DNA from: Georgenia sp. M64
Lineage (GTDB): Bacteria; Actinomycetota; Actinomycetes; Actinomycetales; Actinomycetaceae
DNA length: 64,000 nt
Assembly: GCF_038049925.1 (NCBI RefSeq)
Contig: NZ_CP145809.1
Coordinates: 1,488,001-1,552,000 of the forward strand
Direction: 5' to 3'
Of this stretch, positions 28,436-42,012 are shown piece by piece. The notes under the pieces were generated by a model that worked only from the letters and a program-made list of their open reading frames with translations, made no database searches and had not been told where the DNA came from. Both the position numbers and the translations under genes were made by a program. Position 1 is the first letter of the stretch, and each line of letters begins with the position of its first letter.

Positions 28436-29401
28436 TCAGTCGGCCCGGACCGCCAGCCGCCGCGCCAGCACCGCCGCCACGACGAGCTGGAGCTGGTGGA
28501 AGATGATGACGGGCACCGCGATCGTGGCCGCCGTCGCGACCGGGAAGAGGACGGCCGCCATCGGCAGGCCGGTCGCGAGGGACTTCTTCGAGCCCGCCAT
28601 GAGCAGGGCGACCCGGTCGGCCCGGTCCAGCCCCAGCGCCTGCCCACCCGTCCACGTGGCGGAGAGCATCACCGCCAGGAGCGCGGCGGAGAGGAGCAGC
28701 AGCGCGGCGACCATGCCCCACGTGACCCCCTCCCACACGCCGGCCGCCGTGGCCGCGGTCACGGCGCCGAGGACCACGAGCAGGATCGTCCCGCGGTCCA
28801 CCGTGAGCGTCAGCCACCGCCGAGCCCGGACCCATCCGCCGACGAACGGCTGGAGGAGCTGGCCCACGACGAACGGGAGGAGCAGCTGGAGCAGGACGTC
28901 GCGCAGGCCGCCCAGACCGACCGAGCCCGAGCGGCCCATGAGCGCGAGGACCAGCAGCGGCGTGACCACCATGCCCAGGACGTTGGAGAGCGTGGCCGCC
29001 GTGATCGCCCCGGCGACGTTCCCGCGTGCGATGGAGGTGAAGGAGACCGACGACTGGACCGTCGACGGCAGCAGGGTGAGGTAGAGCATGCCGGTCGCGA
29101 GCGCCGCCCCGAGCAGCGGCACCGCGGCGGCGTGCAGCAGCAGGCCGAGCAGCGGGAAGAGCAGGTAGGTGGCGGCCAGGATGCCGCCCTGGAGGCGCAC
29201 GTTGCGCATGCCCGCGAGCACCTCCCGGGTGGACAGCCGCATGCCGTACACGAGGAAGAGCACCGTGACGGCGACGTCGCCGGCCGTGGCGACGACGTCG
29301 CGCACGGCCGCGGGGACGGGGACGAGCAGACCGAGGAGGAGGACGAGGACGAGCGCGACGACGAACGGGTCCACCCAGGTGCGCAGCGCGCGTCCGATCA
29401 C
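28436..29401 (-). CDS. BASS-family (bile acid:sodium symporter-like) transporter
   Basis: Membrane protein of 321 residues with about nine or ten hydrophobic helices, of the SBF-like/YfeH branch of the bile acid:sodium symporter superfamily. Recognisable are the VLFLVYGMRLSTREVLAGM start, LLPSTVQSSVSFTSIARGN in the core and LLMAGSKKSLATGLPMA, the cation-binding crossover region. The substrate of this branch is not established. The start is GTG 29401, overlapping the TGA of the upstream YCII gene in GTGA, so the two are translationally coupled; the long open frame upstream belongs to other frames. Confidence 0.87.
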   Translation of the reverse strand: MIGRALRTWVDPFVVALVLVLLLGLLVPVPAAVRDVVATAGDVAVTVLFLVYGMRLSTREVLAGMRNVRLQGGILAATYLLFPLLGLLLHAAAVPLLGAALATGMLYLTLLPSTVQSSVSFTSIARGNVAGAITAATLSNVLGMVVTPLLVLALMGRSGSVGLGGLRDVLLQLLLPFVVGQLLQPFVGGWVRARRWLTLTVDRGTILLVVLGAVTAATAAGVWEGVTWGMVAALLLLSAALLAVMLSATWTGGQALGLDRADRVALLMAGSKKSLATGLPMAAVLFPVATAATIAVPVIIFHQLQLVVAAVLARRLAVRAD

Positions 29402-29685
29402 CTGATGTCGCCGATGACCGGCTTCCACGCGCGGGCGGTGCGGCGGGTGATGAGGTGGGCCCGGTGGAACGGGTCGGGGTCGAGCGCCTTGACGGCCTCG
29501 TCGTGGTTCTCCGCCCGGACCAGCAGCAGCGCGCCGGGGGTGGCGTTGTCGAGCCACGGCCCGGAGGCGATGACGACACCCTTGCCGTTGAGGTCGGAGA
29601 GGAAGGCCCGGTGCTGGGGGCGGAGCGTCTCGATGTCCTTGGTGCGGTTGAGGTCGTAGACGTACTCGACGGCGAAGATCGTCAT
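29398..29685 (-). CDS. YCII-related protein
   Basis: A 95-residue YCII-fold protein, ferredoxin-like, with the conserved histidine-aspartate pair: LRPQHRAFLSDL (H about residue 25) and the family VVIASGPWLDNATPGALLLV and DPFHRAHLITRRTARAWKPVIG. Members are putative small enzymes; the reaction is generally unknown. The ATG at 29685 is preceded by TACCCT 7 nt upstream (leaderless). Its stop overlaps the start of the BASS transporter, which suggests a joint function that cannot be named. Confidence 0.85.
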   Translation of the reverse strand: MTIFAVEYVYDLNRTKDIETLRPQHRAFLSDLNGKGVVIASGPWLDNATPGALLLVRAENHDEAVKALDPDPFHRAHLITRRTARAWKPVIGDIR

Positions 29686-29726
29686 GGTCGTCAGGGTAGC
29701 GGCGCGCGGCCCGCCAGGGGTCGCGG

Positions 29727-30485
29727 TCACCACCCGCGGGCGCGCCACTGCTGCAGGTGCGGGCGCTCTGCGCCGACCGTGGTCCCGTCCCCGTGGCCCG
29801 GGTGGACGACCGTGTCGTCGCCGAAGCGGGCGAACACCCGCTCGGCCAGGTCGTCCATGAGCGAGGTGAAGTCCGCCGGCGACCACGTCCGGCCCGGCCC
29901 GCCCGGGAACAGCGAGTCCCCGGTGAGCAGGTGCACGCGGCCCGGATTCGGTGCGCTCGCCGGCTCGGTCAGGGCCAGCGCCACCGAGCCGGGGGTGTGC
30001 CCGCGCAGCGCGACGACGTCGAGCGTGAGGTCCCCGACGGCGACGGTGGCGCCGTGCACGAGCAGCCGGTCCGCCGGCACGGGCAGCTCCGACGCGTCCT
30101 GCGCGCCCGCGAGGACCTGCGCCCCCGTCGCCGCCACCACGGCGGCGAGCGCGCGGTGGTGGTCCCAGTGCCGGTGCGTGGTGACGACGGCGGTCAGCGG
30201 GTCGCCGCTCGCGGCGACGAGCTCGAGCAGGCGGGGGGCGTCGTCGGCGGCGTCGACCAGGATCTGCGCGCCGGGCACCGAGACGAGGTAGGCGTTGTTG
30301 TCCTCGGCGGAGACGGAGAGCTTGGTCAGGGTCACCGGCCCCAGGCGGTGGACGACGGGCGGGCCGCCGGGATGGACGTGGGAGGCGGCGTTCTCCGGGT
30401 CGGGCACGGCGGCGGGGGAGCGGGCGTCGTCCGGGTCGGGCATGGCGGGGGAGCCGGCGCCGTCGTGCGGCTCGGGACGGGGCAT
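29727..30485 (-). CDS. Metallo-beta-lactamase-fold hydrolase
   Basis: Predicted zinc hydrolase of 252 residues. The metal-binding motif is THRHWDHH (H104, H106, D108, H109), with further ligands in [21 protein letters not shown] and VVHPGHGD near the end, the order of glyoxalase II-like proteins. The substrate is unknown. The first 45 residues are Pro/Asp-rich and probably disordered. ATG 30485 is chosen because GGAGGA lies 5 nt upstream; an in-frame ATG at 30512 lacks this. It is divergent from uvrA, 71 bp apart. Confidence 0.87.
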   Translation of the reverse strand: MPRPEPHDGAGSPAMPDPDDARSPAAVPDPENAASHVHPGGPPVVHRLGPVTLTKLSVSAEDNNAYLVSVPGAQILVDAADDAPRLLELVAASGDPLTAVVTTHRHWDHHRALAAVVAATGAQVLAGAQDASELPVPADRLLVHGATVAVGDLTLDVVALRGHTPGSVALALTEPASAPNPGRVHLLTGDSLFPGGPGRTWSPADFTSLMDDLAERVFARFGDDTVVHPGHGDGTTVGAERPHLQQWRARGW

Positions 30486-30544
30486 CGGTTCCTCCGGACG
30501 CGGACGTGACATCGAACACTCGTGCGATGTGGGTCAGTTCTGCC

Positions 30545-30550
30545 TATCAT
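30545..30550 (+). promoter_or_regulatory. -10 hexamer of leaderless uvrA promoter
   Basis: TATCAT ends 6 nt before the uvrA GTG. A GTTCGATGT/ACACTCGTGCGAT stretch upstream is not a clear LexA box of the GAAC-N4-GTTC type. Confidence 0.55.
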
Positions 30551-30556
30551 CTTGGG

Positions 30557-33415
<2,859 letters not shown>

Positions 33416-33435
33416 GGGACGCCCAGCCGCCCGGC

Positions 33436-33495
33436 GGCCGGGCACCCGCAGCCCGCCGGCCGGGCACCCGCAGCCCGCCGGCCGGGCAACCCGCC
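33436..33495. repeat. 22-bp tandem repeats after uvrA
   Basis: ggccgggcacccgcagcccgcc at 33436-33457 and 33458-33479, with a partial third copy to 33495. The ccggccgggcacccgc part is complementary (one bulge) to gcgggtgccggccgg at 33394-33408, in the last uvrA codons, so the end of the mRNA can fold into a terminator-like stem. Confidence 0.75.
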
Positions 33496-33564
33496 GGGAG
33501 CGCGCCCGGGCGTGGGATCGGCACGGCGCGGGCAGAGGTCCTCGCCCGGGCCGCGTGTGACGGC

Positions 33565-33570
33565 TAGCGT
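33565..33570 (+). promoter_or_regulatory. -10 hexamer of leaderless osmC-like gene promoter
   Basis: TAGCGT ends 6 nt before ATG 33577; no ribosome binding site. Confidence 0.5.
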
Positions 33571-33576
33571 GTCGGC

Positions 33577-34044
33577 ATGGGAGCACTCCAGACGTACAAC
33601 GTCACGGTCGACTGGACGGGCGCGGACGAACGCGGCACGGCCAGCTACACGAGCTACTCGCGCGACCACGAGGTGCGGGTGGAGGGCAAGCCCACGCTCC
33701 TGGCCACCTCCGACCTCAAGGTGCGTACCGACGTCAGCCGCTACCGCGCGGAGGAGCTGTTCGTCGGCTCGATCTCGCAGGCGCAGATGCTGTGGTTCCT
33801 GCGCACGGCCGCCAAGCACGGCGTCGTCGTCCTCGCCTACACCGACCGGGCCATCGCCACGCAGCGGGTCGAGGGCGCCGGCTCCGGGCCGTTCGTCGAG
33901 GTGGTGCTGCGCCCGCGCGTCACGTACGCCGATCCGGTGGGGGAGGAGACCGCGGCGCGGCTGCACCACGAGGCCCGTGAGCACAACCACGTCGCCCGGT
34001 CCGTGAGCTTCCCCGTGCGGGTGGAGCCCGTGCACGCCCACTGA
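33577..34044 (+). CDS. OsmC-family protein without catalytic cysteines
   Basis: A 155-residue OsmC-fold protein (YNVTVDWTGADERGTASYTSYSRDHEVRV split over about 7-35; ISQAQMLWFLRTAAKHGVVVLAY; final RSVSFPVRVEPVH). The position of the first peroxidatic cysteine is occupied in MLWFLRTA and the second in REHNHVARSV; the whole protein contains no cysteine, so it cannot be a thiol peroxidase by the OsmC mechanism. Function unknown; such paralogues may bind small hydrophobic ligands. The gene is isolated between uvrA and uvrC. Confidence 0.85.
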   Translation: MGALQTYNVTVDWTGADERGTASYTSYSRDHEVRVEGKPTLLATSDLKVRTDVSRYRAEELFVGSISQAQMLWFLRTAAKHGVVVLAYTDRAIATQRVEGAGSGPFVEVVLRPRVTYADPVGEETAARLHHEAREHNHVARSVSFPVRVEPVHAH

Positions 34045-34072
34045 GACCCGCCCCGTAGCACCTGCGGCGCCG

Positions 34073-34092
34073 GGACGGCAGGGTCGCCGTCC
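34073..34092 (+). terminator. Short hairpin before uvrC
   Basis: ggacggc and gccgtcc form a 7-bp stem around a 6-nt loop, 28 nt after the osmC-like stop and just before the uvrC -10. It may end the upstream transcript. Confidence 0.45.
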
Positions 34093-34097
34093 TGACG

Positions 34098-34103
34098 TAG
34101 GCT
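34098..34103 (+). promoter_or_regulatory. -10 hexamer of leaderless uvrC promoter
   Basis: TAGGCT, identical to the pyk hexamer, ends 7 nt before the uvrC ATG. Confidence 0.55.
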
Positions 34104-34110
34104 CGAACAC

Positions 34111-36252
34111 ATGGCCGACCCGTCCACCTACCGACCCGCGCCAGGGGAGGTGCCCGACGCACCGGGGGTCTACCGCTTCCGCGACCCGCACGGCCGGGTC
34201 GTCTACGTCGGCAAGGCCAAGTCGTTGCGCTCGCGCCTCGCCAGCTACTTCCAGGATCCCTCCGCGCTGCACCAGCGCACGCGGCAGATGGTCACCACGG
34301 CGTCCTCGGTGGAGTGGACGGTGGTGGGCACCGAGGTCGAGTCCCTCGCGCTGGAGTACGCCTGGATCAAGGAGTTCGACCCGCGGTTCAACGTCAAGTA
34401 CCGCGACGACAAGTCCTACCCGTTCCTCGCCGTGACCATGGGGGAGGAGATCCCCCGCGTCCAGGTCATGCGCGGCGCCAAGCGCAAGGGCACCCGCTAC
34501 TTCGGCCCGTACACCCACGCGTGGGCGATCCGCGAGACGGTCGACCTGCTCCTGCGGGTCTTCCCGGTGCGGACCTGCTCGCCCGGGGTCTACCGCCGGG
34601 CGGCGTCCTCGGGCCGCCCCTGCCTGCTCGGCTACATCGACAAGTGCTCCGCGCCGTGCGTGGGACGGATCTCCCCCGAGGACCACCGCGAGCTCGCCGA
34701 GGAGTTCTGCCGGTTCATGGAGGGCGAGACGGGCCCGCACCTGCGCCGCCTCGAGAAGGAGATGCGCGCGGCCGCGGCCGCGCAGGACTACGAGCGTGCC
34801 GCCCGGCTGCGCGACGACGTCGCGGCCCTGCGCCGGGTGGTGGAGAAGAACGCCGTCGTCCTGCCCGACGGCACCGACGCCGACGTCTTCGCCCTCGTCG
34901 CCGACGACCTCGAGGCCTCCGTGCAGGTCTTCCACGTCCGGGGCGGGCGCATCCGCGGCCAGCGCGGCTGGGTGGTCGAACGGGTCGAGGACCTCGACGA
35001 CGCCGGGCTCGTCGAGCACCTCCTCCAGCAGGTCTACGGCGACGCCGAGGCGTTCGCCGCCCCTGTCGCCCCGACCGACGAGCGCTCCGTGGGCAAGTCG
35101 CGGCGCCGCGTGCGCGACGGCGAGGCGACCAGCGTCGACGACGTCGTGCACACCCCGACGACGGCGGTGCCGCGCGAGATCCTCGTGCCCGTCCTGCCGG
35201 AGGACCTCGCGGGACTCACGGAGTGGCTCTCGGGCCTGCGCGGGTCGCGGGTGTCCATCCGGGTGCCGCAGCGCGGGGACAAGAAGACCCTCGCCGAGAC
35301 CGTGCGGACCAACGCCGAGCAGGCGCTCCGGCTCCACAAGAGCCGGCGGGCCGGCGACCTCACGAGCCGCTCGCAGGCGCTGCGCGAGCTCGAGGAGGCC
35401 CTGGGGCTGTCCGAGTCGCCCCTGCGCATCGAGTGCTACGACATCTCCCACACCCAGGGCAGCCACCAGGTCGGCTCCATGGTCGTGTTCGAGGACGGGT
35501 TGCCCAAGAAGTCCGAGTACCGGCACTTCATCGTCCGCGGCGAGGACGGCGAGGGGGCCCGCGACGACACCGCCGCGATGGACGAGGTGCTCCGCCGGCG
35601 GTTCCGGCGCTACCTCGCCGAGCGCGAGGCGATGGCCGAGGCCCGGGAGAACGGCGACCCCGGTGCGCACGACACCGCCGAGCGCGCCGTGGGCGCCGCC
35701 CTGGCGGATCAGGACCCCGACCAGCTCGACGACGACGGCGTGCCGCTGCGCTCCGGGCCGGTCGACCCCACCACGGGCCGGGCGCGCCGTTTCGCGTACC
35801 CGCCCAACCTCGTCGTCGTCGACGGCGGCCAGCCCCAGGTGGCGGCGGCCGCCCGGGCCCTGGCCGACCTCGGCGTCGAGGACGTCGCCCTCGTCGGGCT
35901 CGCCAAGCGCCTGGAGGAGGTGTGGCTCCCGGGGGACGACTTCCCGGTCGTCCTGCCGCGCACCTCGCCGGCGCTGTACCTCCTGCAGCACCTGCGCGAC
36001 GAGTCCCACCGCTTCGCCATCAGCCACCACCGCTCCCGCAGGGCCAAGGCGATGACCCGCTCCGTCCTCGACGGCGTCCCCGGGCTGGGGCCCACCCGGC
36101 AGGCCGCGCTGCTCAAGGCCTTCGGGTCGGTGAAGAACATCCGTGCCGCCTCCGTCGAGGAGGTCGCCGCCGTCAAGGGCGTGGGGCCGCGCACCGCCGT
36201 CGCGGTGCTGGAGGCCCTGGGGTCGCCGCCCTCCGCCGGGTCGCCCGGGTAG
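34111..36252 (+). CDS. uvrC: Excinuclease ABC subunit C
   Basis: UvrC (713 residues) makes both incisions in nucleotide excision repair. The GIY-YIG nuclease is at the N-terminus ([22 protein letters not shown], about residues 16-37, with YFGPY further on). The UVR/UvrB-binding motif is [19 protein letters not shown] (about 220). The second, RNase H-like nuclease has [20 protein letters not shown] and [14 protein letters not shown]. Tandem helix-hairpin-helix motifs end the protein ([20 protein letters not shown]). An insertion rich in Asp/Ala (about 520-545) is longer than usual. Start supported by the -10 element 7 nt upstream. Confidence 0.97.
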   Translation: MADPSTYRPAPGEVPDAPGVYRFRDPHGRVVYVGKAKSLRSRLASYFQDPSALHQRTRQMVTTASSVEWTVVGTEVESLALEYAWIKEFDPRFNVKYRDDKSYPFLAVTMGEEIPRVQVMRGAKRKGTRYFGPYTHAWAIRETVDLLLRVFPVRTCSPGVYRRAASSGRPCLLGYIDKCSAPCVGRISPEDHRELAEEFCRFMEGETGPHLRRLEKEMRAAAAAQDYERAARLRDDVAALRRVVEKNAVVLPDGTDADVFALVADDLEASVQVFHVRGGRIRGQRGWVVERVEDLDDAGLVEHLLQQVYGDAEAFAAPVAPTDERSVGKSRRRVRDGEATSVDDVVHTPTTAVPREILVPVLPEDLAGLTEWLSGLRGSRVSIRVPQRGDKKTLAETVRTNAEQALRLHKSRRAGDLTSRSQALRELEEALGLSESPLRIECYDISHTQGSHQVGSMVVFEDGLPKKSEYRHFIVRGEDGEGARDDTAAMDEVLRRRFRRYLAEREAMAEARENGDPGAHDTAERAVGAALADQDPDQLDDDGVPLRSGPVDPTTGRARRFAYPPNLVVVDGGQPQVAAAARALADLGVEDVALVGLAKRLEEVWLPGDDFPVVLPRTSPALYLLQHLRDESHRFAISHHRSRRAKAMTRSVLDGVPGLGPTRQAALLKAFGSVKNIRAASVEEVAAVKGVGPRTAVAVLEALGSPPSAGSPG

Positions 36253-36336
36253 GACCGCCGGCGCGCGGCGCGCGGTGCGTTGCGCGCGGTGCGTGGCGCG
36301 AGGCGGACGTCGCCTCGGCGCGGCGTCCGGCCGGCA

Positions 36337-36416
36337 CCGGGCCTGACGACCGCCGCACCACCGGGCCTGACGACCGCCGCACCACCGGGCCTGACGACCG
36401 CCGCACCACCGGGCAC
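36337..36416. repeat. 24-bp tandem repeats before rapZ
   Basis: ccgggcctgacgaccgccgcacca repeats exactly at 36337-36360, 36361-36384 and 36385-36408, with a partial fourth copy. The spacer before it (36260-36300) has shorter gcgcgcggtgcgt repeats. The period keeps the frame open into rapZ (PPGLTTAA units), but the promoter placed at 36436 argues that it is not translated. Confidence 0.85.
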
Positions 36417-36435
36417 GCCCGGGCCGCTGACCTGG

Positions 36436-36441
36436 CATCCT
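36436..36441 (+). promoter_or_regulatory. -10 hexamer of leaderless rapZ promoter
   Basis: CATCCT ends 6 nt before ATG 36448. Confidence 0.45.
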
Positions 36442-36447
36442 GGCCCC

Positions 36448-37395
36448 ATGAGCGAGAACGGATCCGACGCACGGCCGCCCACCGTCCCCGAGGGCATCCC
36501 CGTGCTCGACGAGACCACCCCGCTCGCGCCCGCCGAGGTCCCCGAGCTGCTCATCATCTCCGGCATGTCCGGCGCCGGCCGTTCCCGCGCCGCCGCCGCG
36601 CTGGAGGACCTCGACTGGTACGTCGTGGACAACCTGCCCCCGCGGATGCTCGGGGCGCTGGCCCGGATGATGACCCCCGCCGAGGGGGGCGTGCACCGGC
36701 TCGCGGCGGTCGTCGACGTGCGCAGCGGGGAGTTCTTCACCGAGCTCGTCGACGTCCTCGACCAGCTGCGCGCCCAGGGTACGGAGTACCGGATCGTCTT
36801 CCTCGACGCCTCGGACGACGAGCTGGTCCGCCGCTACGAGTCCGTGCGCCGTCCCCACCCGCTCCAGGGCGACCGGCGCCTGCTCGACGGGATCGGTGAG
36901 GAGCGCAAGCTCCTGGGCACGCTGCGCCGCCGCGCGGACGTCGTCATCGACACCACCGAGATGTCGGTGCACGACCTCGCCCGGAAGGTCCGCGAGACCG
37001 TCGCGGGGGAGGCCGACCGCCCGCTGCGGGTCACCGTGGTCTCCTTCGGCTTCAAGTACGGCCTGCCGCTCGACGCCGACCACGTCGTCGACGTCCGGTT
37101 CCTCACCAACCCGTACTGGGTCAGCGAGCTGCGCCACCTCACCGGCAAGGACAAGCCGGTCGCCGACTACGTGCTTGGCCAGGAGGGCGCCACGCTCTTC
37201 GCCGACCGGTACGTCGACGCCATCGCCCCCGTGCTGGACGGCTACCTCAACGAGCTCAAGCCCTTCGTCACCATCGCCGTGGGCTGCACCGGCGGCAAGC
37301 ACCGCTCGGTCGCCATGACCGAGGCGATCGCGCAGCGACTGCGGGAGCACGGCCAGTCCGTCCGCACCCTCCACCGGGACCTGGGGCGGGAATGA
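36448..37395 (+). CDS. rapZ: RapZ-family nucleotide-binding protein
   Basis: RapZ/YvcJ family P-loop protein, 315 residues. In E. coli it is the RNase adapter that controls GlmS through small RNAs; in actinobacteria the role is less clear. The P-loop is [17 protein letters not shown] (about residue 33), Walker B-like [14 protein letters not shown] follows, and the C-terminal half has [23 protein letters not shown] and [12 protein letters not shown], both family hallmarks. It is first in the conserved rapZ-yvcK-whiA operon; its TGA overlaps the next ATG. The alternative long start at 36280 would add 56 residues of repeat-encoded sequence. Confidence 0.95.
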   Translation: MSENGSDARPPTVPEGIPVLDETTPLAPAEVPELLIISGMSGAGRSRAAAALEDLDWYVVDNLPPRMLGALARMMTPAEGGVHRLAAVVDVRSGEFFTELVDVLDQLRAQGTEYRIVFLDASDDELVRRYESVRRPHPLQGDRRLLDGIGEERKLLGTLRRRADVVIDTTEMSVHDLARKVRETVAGEADRPLRVTVVSFGFKYGLPLDADHVVDVRFLTNPYWVSELRHLTGKDKPVADYVLGQEGATLFADRYVDAIAPVLDGYLNELKPFVTIAVGCTGGKHRSVAMTEAIAQRLREHGQSVRTLHRDLGRE

Positions 37396-38495
37396 CCGAA
37401 CCCCTCCGGGACGGCGTGGAGCCCAACCTCCGCCCGTCCGGCCCGGGGCCCGGTGCCCGCGGGCCGGGCCTCGAGCCCGGTGCCCGCCCCATCGGCCTCG
37501 AGCCCGGTGCCCGCGGCCCGGCCGTCGTCGCCCTCGGCGGCGGGCACGGCCTCGCCGCCACCCTCGGCGCCCTACGGCACATCACGCAGAACGTCACGGC
37601 CGTCGTCACGGTCGCCGACGACGGCGGCTCCTCCGGCCGCCTGCGCGGCGAGCTCGGCGTCCTCCCGCCCGGCGACCTGCGGATGGCCCTGTCGGCCCTG
37701 TGCGACGACGGCGAGTGGGGCCTCACCTGGCGCGACGTGCTCCAGCACCGGTTCCGCACCGCGGGCCCGCTGGACAACCACGCCGTCGGGAACCTGCTCA
37801 TCGTGGCGCTCTGGGAGCTCCTCGGCGACCCCGTGGCCGGCCTGGACTGGGTGGGGCGCCTGCTCGGGGTGCGCGGGCGGGTGCTGCCGATGGCGTCGGT
37901 GCCGCTGGAGATCGAGGCGACCGTGCGCGGCGAGCACGGCACCGAGACGATCCGCGGCCAGTCCGCCGTCGCGGTGTGCACCGGCGTCGTCGAGCAGGTG
38001 CGGATCATCCCCGAGAACCCGCCCGCCAGCCCCGAGGCGGTGGCCGCCGTCCGCGCCGCCGACTGGGTCGTCCTCGGGCCCGGCTCCTGGTACACCTCGG
38101 TCATCCCGCACCTGCTCGTCCCCGAGCTCGCCGCCGCGCTGCACGAGACGCGCGCCCGCCGCGCGCTCACCCTCAACCTCTCCGCCCAGCACGGCGAGAC
38201 GGAGGGGATGACCGCCGCGGACCACATGCGCTCGCTGCACAGCCACGCCCCCGATCTCCGCCTGGACGTCGTCGTGGCCGACCCGGCGGCGGTGGAGGAC
38301 CTCGACGACCTCGCCGACGCCGCCGCGGCGGCCGGTGCCACGCTGCTGCTGCGCCAGGTGGGGGTGGGCGACGGGTCCCCGCGCCACGACCCGCTGCGGC
38401 TGGCGGCGGCGTTCCGGGACGCGTTCGAGGGGGTGCTCGGCGACGTCGAGCCCGAGCCGGGCCCACGAGGGCCGGGAGGAACCACCCGAGGATGA
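37392..38495 (+). CDS. YvcK/CofD-like gluconeogenesis factor
   Basis: Protein of 367 residues of the YvcK family, needed in Bacillus for growth on gluconeogenic carbon and for cell-wall integrity; it binds UDP-sugars. The core begins [19 protein letters not shown] (about residue 45), followed by [17 protein letters not shown] and [12 protein letters not shown], then [18 protein letters not shown] and [19 protein letters not shown], all typical. The first 43 residues are a Gly/Pro/Arg-rich extension made of repeated PGAR units, encoded by a small DNA repeat. ATG 37392 overlaps the rapZ stop (ATGA). Confidence 0.93.
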   Translation: MTEPLRDGVEPNLRPSGPGPGARGPGLEPGARPIGLEPGARGPAVVALGGGHGLAATLGALRHITQNVTAVVTVADDGGSSGRLRGELGVLPPGDLRMALSALCDDGEWGLTWRDVLQHRFRTAGPLDNHAVGNLLIVALWELLGDPVAGLDWVGRLLGVRGRVLPMASVPLEIEATVRGEHGTETIRGQSAVAVCTGVVEQVRIIPENPPASPEAVAAVRAADWVVLGPGSWYTSVIPHLLVPELAAALHETRARRALTLNLSAQHGETEGMTAADHMRSLHSHAPDLRLDVVVADPAAVEDLDDLADAAAAAGATLLLRQVGVGDGSPRHDPLRLAAAFRDAFEGVLGDVEPEPGPRGPGGTTRG

Positions 38496-39493
38496 GTGCG
38501 AAGATGACCGGCATGTCGTTGACCTCCGCCGTGAAGGACGAGCTCGCCCGGCTGCGGGTGGACAAGGTGTCGGCCCGCAAGGCCGAGGTGGCCGCGACCC
38601 TCCGGTTCGCCGGCGGGCTGCACATCATCTCCGGGCGCATCGTCGTCGAGGCCGAGCTCGACACCGCGATCGCCGCCCGCCGCCTGCGCCAGACGATGCA
38701 GGAGGTGTACGGCCACTCCAGCGACATCATCGTCGTCTCCGGCGGCGGCCTGCGCCGCGGCAACCGCTACGTCGTCCGCGTCGTCAAGGACGGCGAGTCG
38801 CTGGCCCGCCAGACCGGCCTGCTCGACACCCGCGGGCGTCCCGTGCGGGGCCTGCCGCCCCAGGTGGTCTCCGCCGGCGTCGCCGAGGCGACGGCGGCCT
38901 GGCGCGGCGCCTTCCTCGCCCACGGCTCGCTCACCGAGCCGGGGCGGTCGAGCTCGCTCGAGGTCACCTGCCCCGGCCCCGAGGCCGCGCTGGCCCTCGT
39001 CGGTGCCGCCCGCCGGATGAACGTCGTCGCCAAGGCCCGGGAGGTGCGCGGCATCGACCGCGTCGTCATCCGCGACGGCGACGCGATCTCGGCGATGCTC
39101 ACCCGGATGGGGGCGCACGACGCCGTCCTCGTCTGGGAGGAGCGGCGGATGCGCCGGGAGGTCCGCGGCACCGCGAACCGGCTGGCGAACTTCGACGACG
39201 CCAACCTGCGCCGCTCGGCCCGCGCCGCGGTCGCCGCCGGCGCCCGGGTGGAGCGCGCGTTCGAGATCCTCGGCGAGGAGGTCCCCGAGCACCTCGTCGA
39301 GGCCGGCCGGCTGCGCCTGGAGCACAAGCAGGCCTCCCTGGAGGAGCTGGGCCAGCTCTCGAACCCGCCGCTGACCAAGGACGCGGTCGCGGGCCGGATC
39401 CGGCGCCTGCTGGCCATGGCGGACAAGCGCGCCAGGGAAAAGGGCATCCCGGACACCGAGGCGATCCTCACCCCGGACATGCTCGACCTGTAA
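38492..39493 (+). CDS. whiA: Sporulation-type transcriptional regulator WhiA
   Basis: WhiA, a DNA-binding protein with a LAGLIDADG homing-endonuclease-like N-terminal domain (about 20-230) and a C-terminal helix-turn-helix ([23 protein letters not shown], about 285-320). It is a regulator of cell division and sporulation in Streptomyces and is retained in non-sporulating actinobacteria. The N-terminus [30 protein letters not shown] (over about 9-38) matches the family. ATG 38492 overlaps the yvcK stop in ATGA and gives 333 residues; ATG 38513 would give 326 and also fits relatives. Confidence 0.95.
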   Translation: MSAKMTGMSLTSAVKDELARLRVDKVSARKAEVAATLRFAGGLHIISGRIVVEAELDTAIAARRLRQTMQEVYGHSSDIIVVSGGGLRRGNRYVVRVVKDGESLARQTGLLDTRGRPVRGLPPQVVSAGVAEATAAWRGAFLAHGSLTEPGRSSSLEVTCPGPEAALALVGAARRMNVVAKAREVRGIDRVVIRDGDAISAMLTRMGAHDAVLVWEERRMRREVRGTANRLANFDDANLRRSARAAVAAGARVERAFEILGEEVPEHLVEAGRLRLEHKQASLEELGQLSNPPLTKDAVAGRIRRLLAMADKRAREKGIPDTEAILTPDMLDL

Positions 39494-40729
<1,236 letters not shown>

Positions 40730-40749
40730 CCCACCACCCGCCGGAAGTA

Positions 40750-40795
40750 CGGACGTCCGCGTGCGCAGCTGAAGGCTCGCGCACGCGGACGTCCG
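40750..40795 (+). other. Perfect 17-bp hairpin between gap and pgk
   Basis: cggacgtccgcgtgcgc (40750-40766) and gcgcacgcggacgtccg (40779-40795) pair perfectly around a 12-nt loop, between the gap stop and the pgk ribosome binding site. It can be a partial terminator or an mRNA stabiliser or processing site that sets gap above pgk expression. Confidence 0.85.
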
Positions 40796-40818
40796 CCTGT
40801 CAGGACCCAAGGAGAAGC

Positions 40819-42009
40819 ATGAAGACCATCGAGGACCTCGGCGACCTGCGCGGCAAGCGCGTGCTCGTCCGCTCCGACTTCAACGTCCCGCTCGACGGCA
40901 CCACCATCACCGACGACGGCCGCATCCGCGCCGCCCTGCCCACGCTCGCCGCGCTGACGAAGGCCGGCGCCCGCGTCGTCGTCACCGCGCACCTCGGCCG
41001 CCCCAAGGGTGCGCCGGAGGCCAAGTACTCCCTCGCGCCGGTCGCGGCGCGCCTGGGCGAGCTCCTCGGCCAGGACGTCGTCCTGGCCAAGGACACGGTG
41101 GGCGAGGACGCCCGCGCCGTCGTCGAGGGCCTGGCCGACGGCGACGTCGCCCTGCTCGAGAACATCCGCTTCGACGCCCGCGAGACCTCCAAGGACGAGG
41201 CCGAGCGCGGCGCCCTGGCCGACGAGCTCGCGGCGCTGGCCGACGTCTACGTCTCCGACGGGTTCGGCGTCGTCCACCGCAAGCAGGCGTCGGTCTTCGA
41301 CGTCGCCCAGCGGCTCCCGCACGCGGCGGGCACCCTGGTCTTCAAGGAGATCGACTCCCTGCGCCGGGCCACCGAGAACCCCGAGCGTCCCTACGTCGTC
41401 GTGCTCGGCGGCTCGAAGGTCTCCGACAAGCTCGGCGTCATCGCCAACCTCCTGGGCAAGGCCGACCGCCTCCTCATCGGTGGCGGGATGGTCTTCACCT
41501 TCCTCGCGGCCCAGGGCCACGGCGTCGGGAAGTCCCTGCTCGAGGAGGACCAGGTCGAGACCGTCAAGGGCTACCTCGCCCAGGCGCAGGAGAAGGGCGT
41601 CGAGATCGTCCTGCCCACCGACATCGTCGTGGCGCCGGAGTTCAAGGCCGACGCGCCGGCCACCGTCGTCGCCGCGGACGCGATCCCGGACGACCAGATG
41701 GGCCTGGACATCGGTCCGGAGTCCGCCAAGGCCTTCGCGGCCAAGATCGCCGACGCGCGGACCATCGTCTGGAACGGCCCCATGGGCGTGTTCGAGTTCG
41801 ACGCCTTCGCCGCCGGCACCCGCGCCGTCGCCCAGGCGATGTCCGACGCCGACGGCTTCACCATCGTCGGTGGCGGCGACTCCGCCGCGGCGGTGCGCAC
41901 CCTCGGGTTCGACGAGTCGACCTTCTCGCACATCTCCACGGGCGGCGGCGCCTCCCTGGAGTTCCTGGAGGGCAAGACCCTCCCCGGCATCGCCGTCCTG
42001 GAGGACTGA
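40819..42009 (+). CDS. pgk: Phosphoglycerate kinase
   Basis: Phosphoglycerate kinase (396 residues) transfers phosphate from 1,3-bisphosphoglycerate to ADP. The substrate-binding [17 protein letters not shown] region near the N-terminus ([14 protein letters not shown]), [23 protein letters not shown] and the ATP-site [16 protein letters not shown] are intact. ATG 40819 follows AAGGAGAAGC. It lies 89 bp after gap, past a hairpin, and 3 bp before tpiA. Confidence 0.97.
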   Translation: MKTIEDLGDLRGKRVLVRSDFNVPLDGTTITDDGRIRAALPTLAALTKAGARVVVTAHLGRPKGAPEAKYSLAPVAARLGELLGQDVVLAKDTVGEDARAVVEGLADGDVALLENIRFDARETSKDEAERGALADELAALADVYVSDGFGVVHRKQASVFDVAQRLPHAAGTLVFKEIDSLRRATENPERPYVVVLGGSKVSDKLGVIANLLGKADRLLIGGGMVFTFLAAQGHGVGKSLLEEDQVETVKGYLAQAQEKGVEIVLPTDIVVAPEFKADAPATVVAADAIPDDQMGLDIGPESAKAFAAKIADARTIVWNGPMGVFEFDAFAAGTRAVAQAMSDADGFTIVGGGDSAAAVRTLGFDESTFSHISTGGGASLEFLEGKTLPGIAVLED

Positions 42010-42012
42010 CCC

